Shown: positions 38,274 through 46,053 of the stretch, one piece after another
Layout of the letters: every line of letters begins with the position of its first letter
Numbering within the stretch: the stretch's first letter is position 1
Program-made: the position numbers and the translations under genes
Notes under the pieces: model-generated
Seen by the model: the letters and a program-made list of their open reading frames with translations, nothing else
Databases searched by the model: none
What the model was told of the DNA's origin: nothing
DNA from: Nitrosomonas ureae
Lineage (GTDB): Bacteria > Pseudomonadota > Gammaproteobacteria > Burkholderiales > Nitrosomonadaceae
Direction: 5' to 3'
NCBI GenBank assembly: GCA_945872825.1
Contig: CAMCBD010000005.1
Span: 1 to 62,258 of the forward strand
Length of the DNA: 62,258 nucleotides

Positions 38274-38600
38274 TCAGGTGGATTGATTCTTACAATACAG
38301 ACTATATAAAGTCTCCATAATTTTAAGGGCTTCCTGACTTGCCACACTATAGTATATATATTTACCTTTACGCTCTGTTGCGACCAGATTCTCTTCCCGC
38401 AGAACGGTCAGTTGTTGCGAGAGTGTAGGCTGATGAATACCCAACAATTCTTCAAGTTCACCCACATTCCGGGTTCCCTGACTCAGTTCGCACAAGATGA
38501 GCAACCGATCTTCATTAGCCAATATTTTCAGCAAAGCACAAGCAGCAGAAGCAGATGTATGTAGCGCTGCGATATCGTGTAAAACTGAATCTGTTTTCAT
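38274..38600 (-). CDS. ArsR-family repressor of the SqrR/BigR persulfide-sensor type
   Basis: 108 residues. Winged helix-turn-helix: LKILANEDRLLILCELSQG, VGELEELLGIHQPTLSQQLTVL (recognition helix), ENLVATERKGKYIYYSV (wing). Two cysteines, C37 in ILCELS and C103 in LYCKN, lie 66 residues apart, the same spacing as the pair in BigR and SqrR that forms a sulfur bridge with reactive sulfur species and releases DNA. A third, C21, is extra. It is 110 bp upstream of the SQR gene on the same strand and is the likely regulator of this locus. Confidence 0.88.
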   Translation of the reverse strand: MKTDSVLHDIAALHTSASAACALLKILANEDRLLILCELSQGTRNVGELEELLGIHQPTLSQQLTVLREENLVATERKGKYIYYSVASQEALKIMETLYSLYCKNQST

Positions 38601-38708
38601 AAAAAATTACCTAATGTTAGTGCGTAACAAGTTAAAGCCTGAATGATAAATGCATTCGATTGATAATGGTTAAAATTCTAGATTATTTTCATACAATCTG
38701 TAAGTAGT

Positions 38709-39122
38709 TTATCCACGTCCTTGCAGGTTTTGGTAAATACCCATGCCTAATAGCATGGCGACAAGAAATACCAGTGCGTCAATACTTCCTGTTCCAGCCA
38801 ATACCACGGCCGGCCCGGGACAAATTCCCGCTATTCCCCAACCAACGCCAAAAACAAGACTTCCAAGAAGCAAGCGGCCATCTATTTTTGTGACAGCAGG
38901 TATCTGCATCGATAAACCCAAGTAGCTGTTTGTACGTTTCATTGCCAGCGCAAAAGCGATAGAACCCACAGCCACAGCACCGCCCATAACCCATAGCAGT
39001 GCAGAATCCCAGTTACCTGTTATATCAAGAAACGCCAGAACTATGGCAGGATTTACCATGCCAGACAAGATAATTCCCAAGCCGAAAACAATCCCTGATA
39101 GCAATGCGATAAAATTAACCAT
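38709..39122 (-). CDS. YeeE/YedE family half-transporter, second subunit
   Basis: 137 residues from ATG 39122, which has AAGGAGG eight bases upstream (a longer reading from 39170 has no such site). Four membrane segments; VFGLGIILSGMVNPAIVLAFLDITGNW at the start and SLVFGVGWGIAGICPGPAVVLAGTG (with the conserved Cys-Pro-Gly) near residue 100. With the partner gene upstream it forms the two-part version of YeeE/YedE thiosulfate/sulfur-compound transporters. The bigR locus of Xylella and Agrobacterium also has such genes. It is the second gene of its operon, 31 bp after the first. Confidence 0.87.
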   Translation of the reverse strand: MVNFIALLSGIVFGLGIILSGMVNPAIVLAFLDITGNWDSALLWVMGGAVAVGSIAFALAMKRTNSYLGLSMQIPAVTKIDGRLLLGSLVFGVGWGIAGICPGPAVVLAGTGSIDALVFLVAMLLGMGIYQNLQGRG

Positions 39123-39153
39123 TGAATGCCTCCTTGATTTAGGCCTATCCGAG

Positions 39154-39585
39154 CTAAAAAGTAGATACATGCCGTATCAAATAGACTGTCATAAAACCAG
39201 CAAGCATAAATACTGTTGTCGCCGCAATTGAGCGCGGCGACCGTCTTGATATTCCACAAACCCCATGACCACTGGTGCAACCAGAACCCAGGCGTGTACC
39301 GTAACCGACTAAGAAACCTGCCAATGCTAACATCGTATAGTTGGTTTCAATAGCGATCTCTGGCAAAACAAAAAAGAACTTCCAAATAGCCACGGATAAA
39401 ATCAATCCTAAAATAAAAATGACACGCCAACCAATATCGCCTTTCTGCATTCGATATAATCCACCCACGATGCCCGATATACCTGCGATACGTCCGTTAA
39501 ATAGCAACAACAATGCTACTGCGGCACCAATCATCAACCCGCCACCTGCCGCATGCCATGGCACTGAATCCAGATTCACATACAT
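39154..39585 (-). CDS. YeeE/YedE family half-transporter, first subunit
   Basis: 143 residues from ATG 39585 with AGGAG seven bases upstream. Hydrophobic, four helices: GGGLMIGAAVALLLLFNGRIAGISGI and VGYGTRLGSGCTSGHGVCGISR with the conserved Gly/Cys-rich pore motif (SGCTSGHG). The two cysteines here and the one in the partner are the presumed relay residues for sulfur transfer in this transporter family. Its promoter contains the palindrome at 39647-39670. Confidence 0.88.
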   Translation of the reverse strand: MYVNLDSVPWHAAGGGLMIGAAVALLLLFNGRIAGISGIVGGLYRMQKGDIGWRVIFILGLILSVAIWKFFFVLPEIAIETNYTMLALAGFLVGYGTRLGSGCTSGHGVCGISRRSPRSIAATTVFMLAGFMTVYLIRHVSTF

Positions 39586-39646
39586 TCTCGTTCTCCTGCT
39601 AAGAAACACAAACCCATTCATATCAATTGCGTAGATATGCTATCAT

Positions 39647-39670
39647 ATGATATATACTATTATATATCAT
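39647..39670 (-). promoter_or_regulatory. Perfect AT palindrome over the yeeE promoter (candidate SqrR/BigR-type operator)
   Basis: Arms ATGATATATA (39647-39656) and TATATATCAT (39661-39670) are perfect 10-bp inverted repeats separated by CTAT. On the minus strand the palindrome contains TATAAT (39659-39664), a consensus -10 box for the YeeE genes, so a bound repressor would block transcription. ArsR/SqrR-type regulators bind AT-rich palindromes like this. It also precedes the divergent persulfide dioxygenase. Binding by the 38274-38600 repressor is inference. Confidence 0.6.
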
Positions 39671-39709
39671 AACATGTAGTAATTCTAATTAAATTGGCAG
39701 AAAAATAAA

Positions 39710-40570
39710 ATTAAATCAAATATCAATGCATTCTTTGATCCAGAAACCTGGACTGTCAGTTATATTGTTTTTGATGAACCAGGTGGCATTTGCGCCATTA
39801 TTGACCCAGTTCTGGATTACGATCCCAAATTAAGTAGAACAAGTACGCACTCGGCTGACAAATTGATCGCATTTATTGACGCACACCACTTATCGGTTGA
39901 GTGGATACTTGAAACGCATGCGCACGCGGATCATTTATCATCCGCAGATTATCTTAAGAATCGATTGGGCGGGAAAACTGGTATCGGCAATAATATTCCT
40001 GCCGTGCAGGAGACTTTCAAGAAAATTTTCAATCTCGATGACGCGTTTATTCCAGATGGTCATCATTTTGATCACTTATTTACGGAAGGCGAGCTATTTC
40101 AGGTTGGGAAATTAACGGCTAGGGCCATCTCCGTATCCGGCCACACACCTGCTGATACGGCTTATCAATTTGACGATGCTATCTTTGTCGGTGATACGCT
40201 TTTCATGCCAGATATTGGTACTGCACGCGCAGACTTTCCTGGCGGCGATGCAAGTAAGTTATTTGAATCCATCCAAAAATTACTGGCATTTCCGCCGGAG
40301 ACAAGATTATTTATGTGCCATGATTATCCACCTACCAATCGCACTGCTGCGTGGCAAAGTACAGTCGCACAGCAACGTCTCCATAACATTCATGTACACG
40401 ATGGTATCAATCAAAATGAGTTTGTAGCAATGCGCAGCAAACGCGATGCGACTTTAGAAATGCCCAATTTGCTGTTACCCTCGATACAGGTAAATATCAG
40501 AGCTGGAAAATTACCACCGGTTGAAACAAACGGAATTGCATATTTCAAAATACCGGTTAACTTAATTTAA
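39710..40570 (+). CDS. Persulfide dioxygenase, ETHE1-like metallo-beta-lactamase fold
   Basis: The protein from INAFFDPETWTVSYIVFDE onward matches the PDO family, which oxidises glutathione persulfide to sulfite. Iron/metal site THAHADHLSSA (HxHxDH), VSGHTPADTAY, FVGDTLFMPDIGTARADFPGGD and MCHDY are all present. The start is unclear: conserved sequence begins at about 39722 but no ATG, GTG or TTG lies in frame before it. ATT at 39710 is the only candidate. TTG at 39694 would be in frame if one A of the A5 run at 39700-39704 were missing. A start at TTG 39863 would cut off about 50 conserved residues. Divergent from the yeeE pair; convergent with the J-domain/PilZ gene. Confidence 0.82.
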   Translation: MKSNINAFFDPETWTVSYIVFDEPGGICAIIDPVLDYDPKLSRTSTHSADKLIAFIDAHHLSVEWILETHAHADHLSSADYLKNRLGGKTGIGNNIPAVQETFKKIFNLDDAFIPDGHHFDHLFTEGELFQVGKLTARAISVSGHTPADTAYQFDDAIFVGDTLFMPDIGTARADFPGGDASKLFESIQKLLAFPPETRLFMCHDYPPTNRTAAWQSTVAQQRLHNIHVHDGINQNEFVAMRSKRDATLEMPNLLLPSIQVNIRAGKLPPVETNGIAYFKIPVNLI

Positions 40571-40625
40571 TCTGTTCCAAGAAAACCAGCTCCAGAGGAA
40601 AACTGACATTTCAATATAGCCAGGC

Positions 40626-41645
40626 TCAGACCTGTACTTTGACAAAATTCCCATGCTGCTGATCAAATTTCACGGCAATAAAGCGTGTTCCAACAGAAAT
40701 TCCCCCGCCTTCATTGCGTTTATGCGTTACTTCAGCCACCGCCTGAAAATTAGGCGCATCGATTTTTATAATATCATTTGGATCAAGCATCACCTGAGTT
40801 AAGAAGCGAATTCCTGTGGGTGACAAATCCTGAAATATGCCTTGACAAGGCCTACCCGGCCAAAATAAGTAAAATACAAACTCACCCCTGATATTGATCC
40901 GCATCATTGTCCGGCGCGATGTTTCAAAATTCTCATGCTGCAAAACAAGCAGTGGGCTTACGCATTCCAGACAGCTTTCACTTTGATAAATATTTGCTTG
41001 TGGCACATACGGCGTCTTACAGAAGGAACAGTAATGTGTAATTACTGCCCGATACGATTCTATAGCAAACTGCGGCGTACTTTTAACTTGGACTGGAAAC
41101 CCGGGTAGACTAGTATTTTGATGGGCAGATTTCCCGTCAGCATGAAATAAGCTACCAGCAAAAATGGCATCATACTGCTTGCGCGCGTCAGGACTAGAAA
41201 GAACACGGTAAGCCTCATCAAGTAATGCAGTTTCTTGCGATGAGTTCTTCCTTAGTGCTTGATAACTTGCTGTAATCGTAGCAATGGGCGCATCAGGCTG
41301 AACCTGAAGAATTCGATAATAGTTGCGTTGATTCAGCTGTGCAGTTCGTTCATTCTTCTGTTTATCTACTTCTGCTTCGAAACTTGTATTCGAACCAAAT
41401 GCCCCCTGACTGAGCGTTTTAATATGATGACGCTTCAGCAAATCAAGATCATAAGCAGCTCGCTTCAGCGAATCTCGCAGCGTGTTATAAGCAATATTAA
41501 GCAAGTTCTCGTCCAGATCTGGACCAGCGAGATTTGGATGAGTTTTAAGTTTCTGCAGTAATACCCGGTAACTTTCCTTGATCACCGTCATCGGTGCATC
41601 CGGTTGAACATGAAGAATTCGATAGAAATTACGCCGTTCAATCAT
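40626..41645 (-). CDS. Protein with two degenerate J-domains, zinc ribbon and PilZ domain
   Basis: 339 residues. Two J-like domains start with near-identical text, NFYRILHVQPDAPMTVI (6-22) and NYYRILQVQPDAPIATI (108-124). The first has HPN (36-38) where DnaJ has HPD; the second is shortened and lacks HPD, so neither should stimulate Hsp70 ATPase normally. A zinc ribbon follows with C206-x2-C209 and C225-x2-C228. A PilZ domain occupies about 244-335 (RRTMMRINIRGEF; DLSPTGIRF with D273, S275, G278), the c-di-GMP binding pattern. Soluble, no signal peptide. It suggests a c-di-GMP-responsive adaptor. Alone on its strand. Confidence 0.8.
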   Translation of the reverse strand: MIERRNFYRILHVQPDAPMTVIKESYRVLLQKLKTHPNLAGPDLDENLLNIAYNTLRDSLKRAAYDLDLLKRHHIKTLSQGAFGSNTSFEAEVDKQKNERTAQLNQRNYYRILQVQPDAPIATITASYQALRKNSSQETALLDEAYRVLSSPDARKQYDAIFAGSLFHADGKSAHQNTSLPGFPVQVKSTPQFAIESYRAVITHYCSFCKTPYVPQANIYQSESCLECVSPLLVLQHENFETSRRTMMRINIRGEFVFYLFWPGRPCQGIFQDLSPTGIRFLTQVMLDPNDIIKIDAPNFQAVAEVTHKRNEGGGISVGTRFIAVKFDQQHGNFVKVQV

Positions 41646-41958
41646 GCGTGTTGAAAATTGAAAGCGTTTAGTTTATCAGTATGCATGCAGCATTCTTTCC
41701 TCATGTATCTCAATAGCTTGCAATGGGGAGAAGCACGCACAGTATACACATTTTACACATGTCAAACACCATCTCCAATATAGTCTAATAGAATTCTATA
41801 CATGCATAATAATACAAATTAGAAATCTCATTATGCTGTAACTGCGAGAACAATTTAGTGTATGCATATCTTATTTTAACAATTTGTTATCTAAGTCTTG
41901 CGTGCTATTAAAATAATGTTATAATGAGAATCATTCTCATTAACATTTATGACCTAAG
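41646..41958. other. Intergenic region with hemP promoter
   Basis: About 310 bp, AT-rich, between divergent J-domain/PilZ and hemP genes. Its last 60 bp hold the Fur-controlled promoter described separately. No other structure recognised. Confidence 0.6.
41898..41941 (+). promoter_or_regulatory. hemP promoter with overlapping Fur box
   Basis: A -35 TTGCGT (41898-41903), 16-nt spacer and perfect -10 TATAAT (41920-41925) are visible. Overlapping the -10, AATGAGAAT-C-ATTCTCATT (41923-41941) is a perfect 9-1-9 palindrome that closely matches the 19-bp Fur consensus. Iron-loaded Fur would cover the promoter, so transcription should rise on iron limitation. Confidence 0.88.
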
Positions 41959-42144
41959 ATGGATATTTTAAAATTACCCCAAACTAAAATAAAAAATTTG
42001 CTTCAACCTAGACTACCAGATTTAAGTACATTGATTGACAGCGATGCCTTATTCAGGAATGGCGATATCGTATTTATTCTGCATAAAGGCGAACAATACT
42101 CGCTACGCCGCACACGGAATGGCAAGTTAATTCTGAACAAATAG
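41959..42144 (+). CDS. hemP: Hemin uptake protein HemP
   Basis: 61 residues. The C-terminal half, FRNGDIVFILHKGEQYSLRRTRNGKLILNK, is the HemP signature (I-x-H-x-G-x-x-Y-x-L-R-x-T-x-x-G-K-L-I-L). HemP is a small protein, usually Fur-regulated, needed for full expression of heme uptake genes in some betaproteobacteria. No TonB receptor or hemin transporter follows it here. The Fur box ends 17 bp before the ATG. Confidence 0.9.
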   Translation: MDILKLPQTKIKNLLQPRLPDLSTLIDSDALFRNGDIVFILHKGEQYSLRRTRNGKLILNK

Positions 42145-42391
42145 TGGATAAAAGGCACATATCATGTATATTTATGCTTGTAAGTTGTTACCGATATCGC
42201 TACGCATGAAACCATCATGACTGCGCAGTCAAGCAGATGCATGATTTGGACTTATGCCGGGTATTTAGTGGAAAAATGTTTAGGGCCATCATGCAAAGGT
42301 GGCGACAAGCAAGCAAAGCGTAAAATACCAGAGCGATATCTTTTCCTCTGAATCCAACACATAAAAAGATATTTGTCTTAGGAGCTAAAAA

Positions 42392-42856
42392 ATGAAAGGT
42401 AACTTAGATATTATTCGCTGGCTAAATCAGCAACTGCAACACGAACTGACTGCCATTAATCAATATTTTCTTCACGCCCGCATGTATAAAAACTGGGGGT
42501 TTAACAGTCTTGGGAAACACGAATTCGAAGAATCTTGTGAAGAAATGAAACATGCTGATGTACTGATTGAGCGGATTCTTTTATTGGAAGGTCTGCCAAA
42601 TTTACAAGATCTTAGCAAATTAATGATTGGTGAAACCGCTGAAGAATGTATCGCATGCGATCTTAAACTTGAATATATCTCGCGGGAGACCTTGCTTGCA
42701 GCAATAGCTGCTTGTGAATCAGTACAAGATTATGTCTCACGGGAAATTTTTGAACGTATTTTGGAAGATACCGAAGAACATATTGACTGGTTGGAAACTC
42801 AGCTTGCTGTCATGCAAAAAATCGGTATCCATAACTGGTTACAAAGCCAGATATAG
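42392..42856 (+). CDS. bfr: Bacterioferritin
   Basis: 154 residues, standard length. Ferroxidase ligands E18 (QHELTAINQYF), E51 and H54 (CEEMKHADVLIERIL), and E127/H130 (EDTEEHIDWLE) are present, and M52 is the heme ligand shared by two subunits. It stores iron as ferric mineral and protects against Fenton chemistry. TTAGGAG lies about 8 bases before ATG 42392. It is 247 bp after hemP, with a strong hairpin after its stop, so it is probably a separate transcript with the opposite iron response. Confidence 0.95.
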   Translation: MKGNLDIIRWLNQQLQHELTAINQYFLHARMYKNWGFNSLGKHEFEESCEEMKHADVLIERILLLEGLPNLQDLSKLMIGETAEECIACDLKLEYISRETLLAAIAACESVQDYVSREIFERILEDTEEHIDWLETQLAVMQKIGIHNWLQSQI

Positions 42857-42865
42857 TTTTTCCCA

Positions 42866-42900
42866 TGCCGCTGGAGTTTTCTCTTCCTTCTCCAGCGGCA
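42866..42900 (+). terminator. Hairpin after bfr
   Basis: Perfect 11-bp arms TGCCGCTGGAG (42866-42876) and CTCCAGCGGCA (42890-42900) around a 13-nt pyrimidine loop. No T-run follows, so termination may be weak or Rho-assisted. Confidence 0.5.
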
Positions 42901-42978
42901 CACTCAGCCAGCCAGCCTGCTCCCATCAGGTCAGCCAGCCAATTTTTTATTTGCTGATGATTTGCAGGAGATTCGATT

Positions 42979-43647
42979 ATGAACTTTCTAAAGAAACTGG
43001 CTTTAACTACCTCATCAGGTACTAACTTTCAAGATCCTCCTTCTGATTCTACATACACGAATGACTTCTCAACGCGCTGTTTGCGAAAGTTACAGAGACT
43101 GATCTTTAGACTGAGTAAATATCTGTTAATCCTTGAAGTAATCAATTTACTTAAACTGAAATTCAATTGCCCTGAACATAAGATCACCAAAGCTACTCCG
43201 ATTTTGCGTAAAAATTTTCCTGTTATCGATTGGGCGCCCTTGGTAAAAACTTCATTCCCTATTAAAACTTGCAACACTAACAATACCAATCAAAGTAATC
43301 TGTATAGTAGCAATAATCATTTAGCTGGACGATCTGTGCTATGTGTGGGTGGACGCATCAAATTTTATCCAGAATACAGCCGACTAATAGAAAATTCCGG
43401 TGGCAGTTTTGTTGCATTTCATGGCGATGCGAATGATCGCTTAGATCATTTACCCCAACTCCTGGAAGACACCGACATGATAGTCTGCCCGGTTGATTGT
43501 GTTAACCATGATGCTTTTTTTATTGTTAAACATTACTGCAGGCATTCCGGCAAACCTTGCATATTACTGGATCGTTCGGAAGTAAATACTTTCGGCATAG
43601 GAATCCATATGTTAGTCAGCATGGCTATAAAAGAAACCTTCAATTAG
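42979..43647 (+). CDS. DUF2325 domain protein
   Basis: 222 residues. The N-terminal 110 residues are low in recognisable features (basic, Asn/Thr-rich TCNTNNTNQSNLYSSNN linker). The C-terminal half matches DUF2325: SVLCVGGRIKFYPEYSRLIE, FVAFHGDANDRLDHLPQLLED, DMIVCPVDCVNHDAFFIVKHYC. Conserved cysteines (VCPVDC, HYCRHSGKPC) suggest metal or redox function. DUF2325 proteins often sit with ferritin-like or iron genes, and here it follows bacterioferritin by 122 bp. The role is unknown. Confidence 0.75.
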   Translation: MNFLKKLALTTSSGTNFQDPPSDSTYTNDFSTRCLRKLQRLIFRLSKYLLILEVINLLKLKFNCPEHKITKATPILRKNFPVIDWAPLVKTSFPIKTCNTNNTNQSNLYSSNNHLAGRSVLCVGGRIKFYPEYSRLIENSGGSFVAFHGDANDRLDHLPQLLEDTDMIVCPVDCVNHDAFFIVKHYCRHSGKPCILLDRSEVNTFGIGIHMLVSMAIKETFN

Positions 43648-43927
43648 AAATCGGCAACCACAATTAATCCTTATTCCATTTCGCAATAGAAATATATTTA
43701 ATTCATAAAGACTGTATCTAATAATATAACCAACACGATTATTTTTCCTTCTATCGAGAATTTGAATTACTTACTCAAAGGATTCAATAATCGATTAGGC
43801 AATTTAGGATAAAAGAACCATAACAAAATATTCTAAAGTTTATTTTTCTTAGGTCGTAGAAACAGCATCATTGCTGAGAATCTATTAATTGACCCTTTAA
43901 TAAATAAAACTTACCTGGAATAATGTT

Positions 43928-44128
43928 ATGAAAATTCTTGTTCACTTCAAGTCTGGATTTAAGCAAACATTTATTGTCCCAAAATGTATGCTAGCGCTTG
44001 AGTTCAGAAACATAGCCAGAGAGATTGGCGGCAATATAGAAAGTATTGAATTTTCATCACCCCCCCCCGCGTCGCCAATCAAATATCCCCGCGGTAGAAC
44101 TCCAGACGGGAGTACTTCGCTTACCTGA
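43928..44128 (+). CDS. Small hypothetical protein with poly-Pro segment
   Basis: 66 residues. The first 45 (KILVHFKSGFKQTFIVPKCM and LEFRNIAREIGGNIESIEF) look like a folded beta-alpha-beta domain; the remainder, SSPPPASPIKYPRGR, follows a run of nine C at 44060-44068 and looks like either a disordered tail or a frame-shifted end. The GGA eight bases before the ATG is a weak ribosome site. I do not recognise a family. Convergent with ssb. Confidence 0.5.
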   Translation: MKILVHFKSGFKQTFIVPKCMLALEFRNIAREIGGNIESIEFSSPPPASPIKYPRGRTPDGSTSLT

Positions 44129-44151
44129 CAAACGTTAATTCAGTTATTCGG

Positions 44152-44601
44152 CTAGAATGGGATATCATCATCCATATCATCAAATCCACCTGTACCCTTA
44201 GCTGAAGAAGACCGGTTAGGAGCAGAATTGTCTTCTTCATGATCAGGTGATTCAAAGCTACCGCTTCCTGATCGATTGCCCAACATTTTCATGTCGTTTG
44301 CAATAATATCCGTCGTATAACGTTCTACACCATTCTTATCAGTCCATTTTCGGGTTTCCAGCCTACCCTCAATATAAACAGGACGGCCTTTCTTTAAGTA
44401 TTCTCCTGCAATTTCTGCGAGCTTGCGATAAAAGGTTACGCGATGCCATTCAGTCTTTTCCTGCTTCTCACCATTTTTGTCTTTCCAGGTATCTGTCGTT
44501 GCCAATGTAATATTCGTTACCGCATCACCATTTGACATGTAACGAGTTTCCGGGTCTTTTCCCAAGTTACCAATGAGTATAACTTTATTGACTGATGCCA
44601 T
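44152..44601 (-). CDS. ssb: Single-stranded DNA-binding protein
   Basis: 149 residues. OB fold: [21 protein letters not shown] at the start, [40 protein letters not shown] flexible Gly/Ser-rich linker leads to the conserved acidic tip DDMDDDIPF, which recruits repair and replication partners. It starts the base after the MFS gene ends, so it is translated from the same mRNA. uvrA is divergent beyond the MFS gene, an ssb-uvrA neighbourhood seen in many proteobacteria. Confidence 0.96.
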   Translation of the reverse strand: MASVNKVILIGNLGKDPETRYMSNGDAVTNITLATTDTWKDKNGEKQEKTEWHRVTFYRKLAEIAGEYLKKGRPVYIEGRLETRKWTDKNGVERYTTDIIANDMKMLGNRSGSGSFESPDHEEDNSAPNRSSSAKGTGGFDDMDDDIPF

Positions 44602-45987
44602 TTATGTCTCCTCCCCTAGCAATTTAATCACTTTCTCTTCATCAAAACCTTTCATGTCAACTTTCAGATAGGCCACTCTCTCATTAACCAGCACCAAAGC
44701 TTCATGCACACCCGGTATCGCTGCAAGCTCACGCGATAGTTCTATCGATTTATTCGAATCCATCTCTTGCACATGATACATCTTGGAACGCACTGCAGCC
44801 GGAGCTTTCATCGTTACAGCAAGCATTAACCATACGATGAGTAATAATCCACAAAAGGAATATAGCGCATAGCTTCCATAATTTCCAAATAGGTAACCGC
44901 CTACTGCTGCACCTACAAAAGCGCCCAGGAACTGAGTGCTACTGTAGATTCCTATTGCAGTTCCCTTTGCACCAACCGGTGCAATCTTTGAGATCAATGA
45001 CGGCAAGCTAGCTTCCAGCAAATTGAATGCTGTGAAGAAAACCAATAACGCAATCGCTGTACCCCAAATAGAATCAAAGGTGGTTGCCAGCAATACTTGT
45101 CCGATCAGCAATAAAGCAATCGCTGCAACAAATACAAATTTTAACTGAGCTTTTTTCTCAGCATAGATAATCGCTGGAATGATTAATACAATCGACAAAA
45201 GTAAAACGGGTAAATAAATCTGCCAATGATCATCCGCTCCCATTCCCGCTTGACGCAGAGTGAGTGGCACAACTAGCCATAGCCCCATCAACGTAGCGTG
45301 TAAAGCAAAAATACCATAGTTTAAACGCAACAACTGTGTATCACGCAATACACTACCAAAACTTGCGGGCGATGCTTCTGTGTCAGAATGAAAACGACTG
45401 ATTTGCGGATCAGGAACTATTTTCTTTATCACAATCATTGCCAGAAGTGCTAATACACCTGTCATGGCAAAAATCCCTGGAACGCCAATCCATTGATTCA
45501 GAATGGGGGCAACAATTAAAGAAATGGCAAAAACAGTGCCAATGGTCATACCGATTGTAGCCATTGCATTGGTACGATGTTCTTCGCGCGTGAGATCCGC
45601 AGCAAGTGCCATCACTGCAGCCGAGATTGCGCCAGCGCCTTGGATAATGCGGCCCAGTATCACCCAGTAAATATCTATTGCAAGGGCAGCAACCACACTG
45701 CCAATAGCAAATAAAATCAGACCCATATAAATAACAGGTTTACGTCCGATACGATCAGACAACCAGCCGAAAGGAATCTGCAAAATGGCTTGCGTTAAAC
45801 CATATGCCCCTAGTGCGATACCAATCAGTGTGTAGTTATTTCCGCCAGGCAAATCCTCAGCATAAAAAGCAAATACCGGCAGAATGATAAATAATCCAAA
45901 CATCCGCAAGCCATAAACACCGGCCAAACCGATGGTCGCGCGCAGTTCTGCTGGGGACATTTTTTCAGATGAAGATGAAGCAGACAT
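44602..45987 (-). CDS. MFS transporter with C-terminal small domain
   Basis: 461 residues, 12 membrane segments. MFS motif [16 protein letters not shown] is at about 77-92, and [25 protein letters not shown] opens the protein; this is the family usually found between ssb and uvrA in betaproteobacteria. After the last helix (about 395) there is a soluble tail of about 65 residues: [21 protein letters not shown] and [19 protein letters not shown], an HMA/ACT-like beta-alpha-beta pattern without the metal CxxC. Substrate unknown. The tail may sense a small ligand. Ends directly at the ssb start. Confidence 0.88.
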   Translation of the reverse strand: MSASSSSEKMSPAELRATIGLAGVYGLRMFGLFIILPVFAFYAEDLPGGNNYTLIGIALGAYGLTQAILQIPFGWLSDRIGRKPVIYMGLILFAIGSVVAALAIDIYWVILGRIIQGAGAISAAVMALAADLTREEHRTNAMATIGMTIGTVFAISLIVAPILNQWIGVPGIFAMTGVLALLAMIVIKKIVPDPQISRFHSDTEASPASFGSVLRDTQLLRLNYGIFALHATLMGLWLVVPLTLRQAGMGADDHWQIYLPVLLLSIVLIIPAIIYAEKKAQLKFVFVAAIALLLIGQVLLATTFDSIWGTAIALLVFFTAFNLLEASLPSLISKIAPVGAKGTAIGIYSSTQFLGAFVGAAVGGYLFGNYGSYALYSFCGLLLIVWLMLAVTMKAPAAVRSKMYHVQEMDSNKSIELSRELAAIPGVHEALVLVNERVAYLKVDMKGFDEEKVIKLLGEET

Positions 45988-46053
45988 GAATCAGGTTGTG
46001 ATATTTCCAAAAAGTTGGGTATATTAGCAGGTTGACTCATACATAGATAGCCA

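Noticed and set aside
45988..46053. Possible LexA (SOS) box between uvrA and the divergent MFS/ssb genes
   Set aside because: No CTGT-N8-ACAG-like palindrome is present in the 66 bp.
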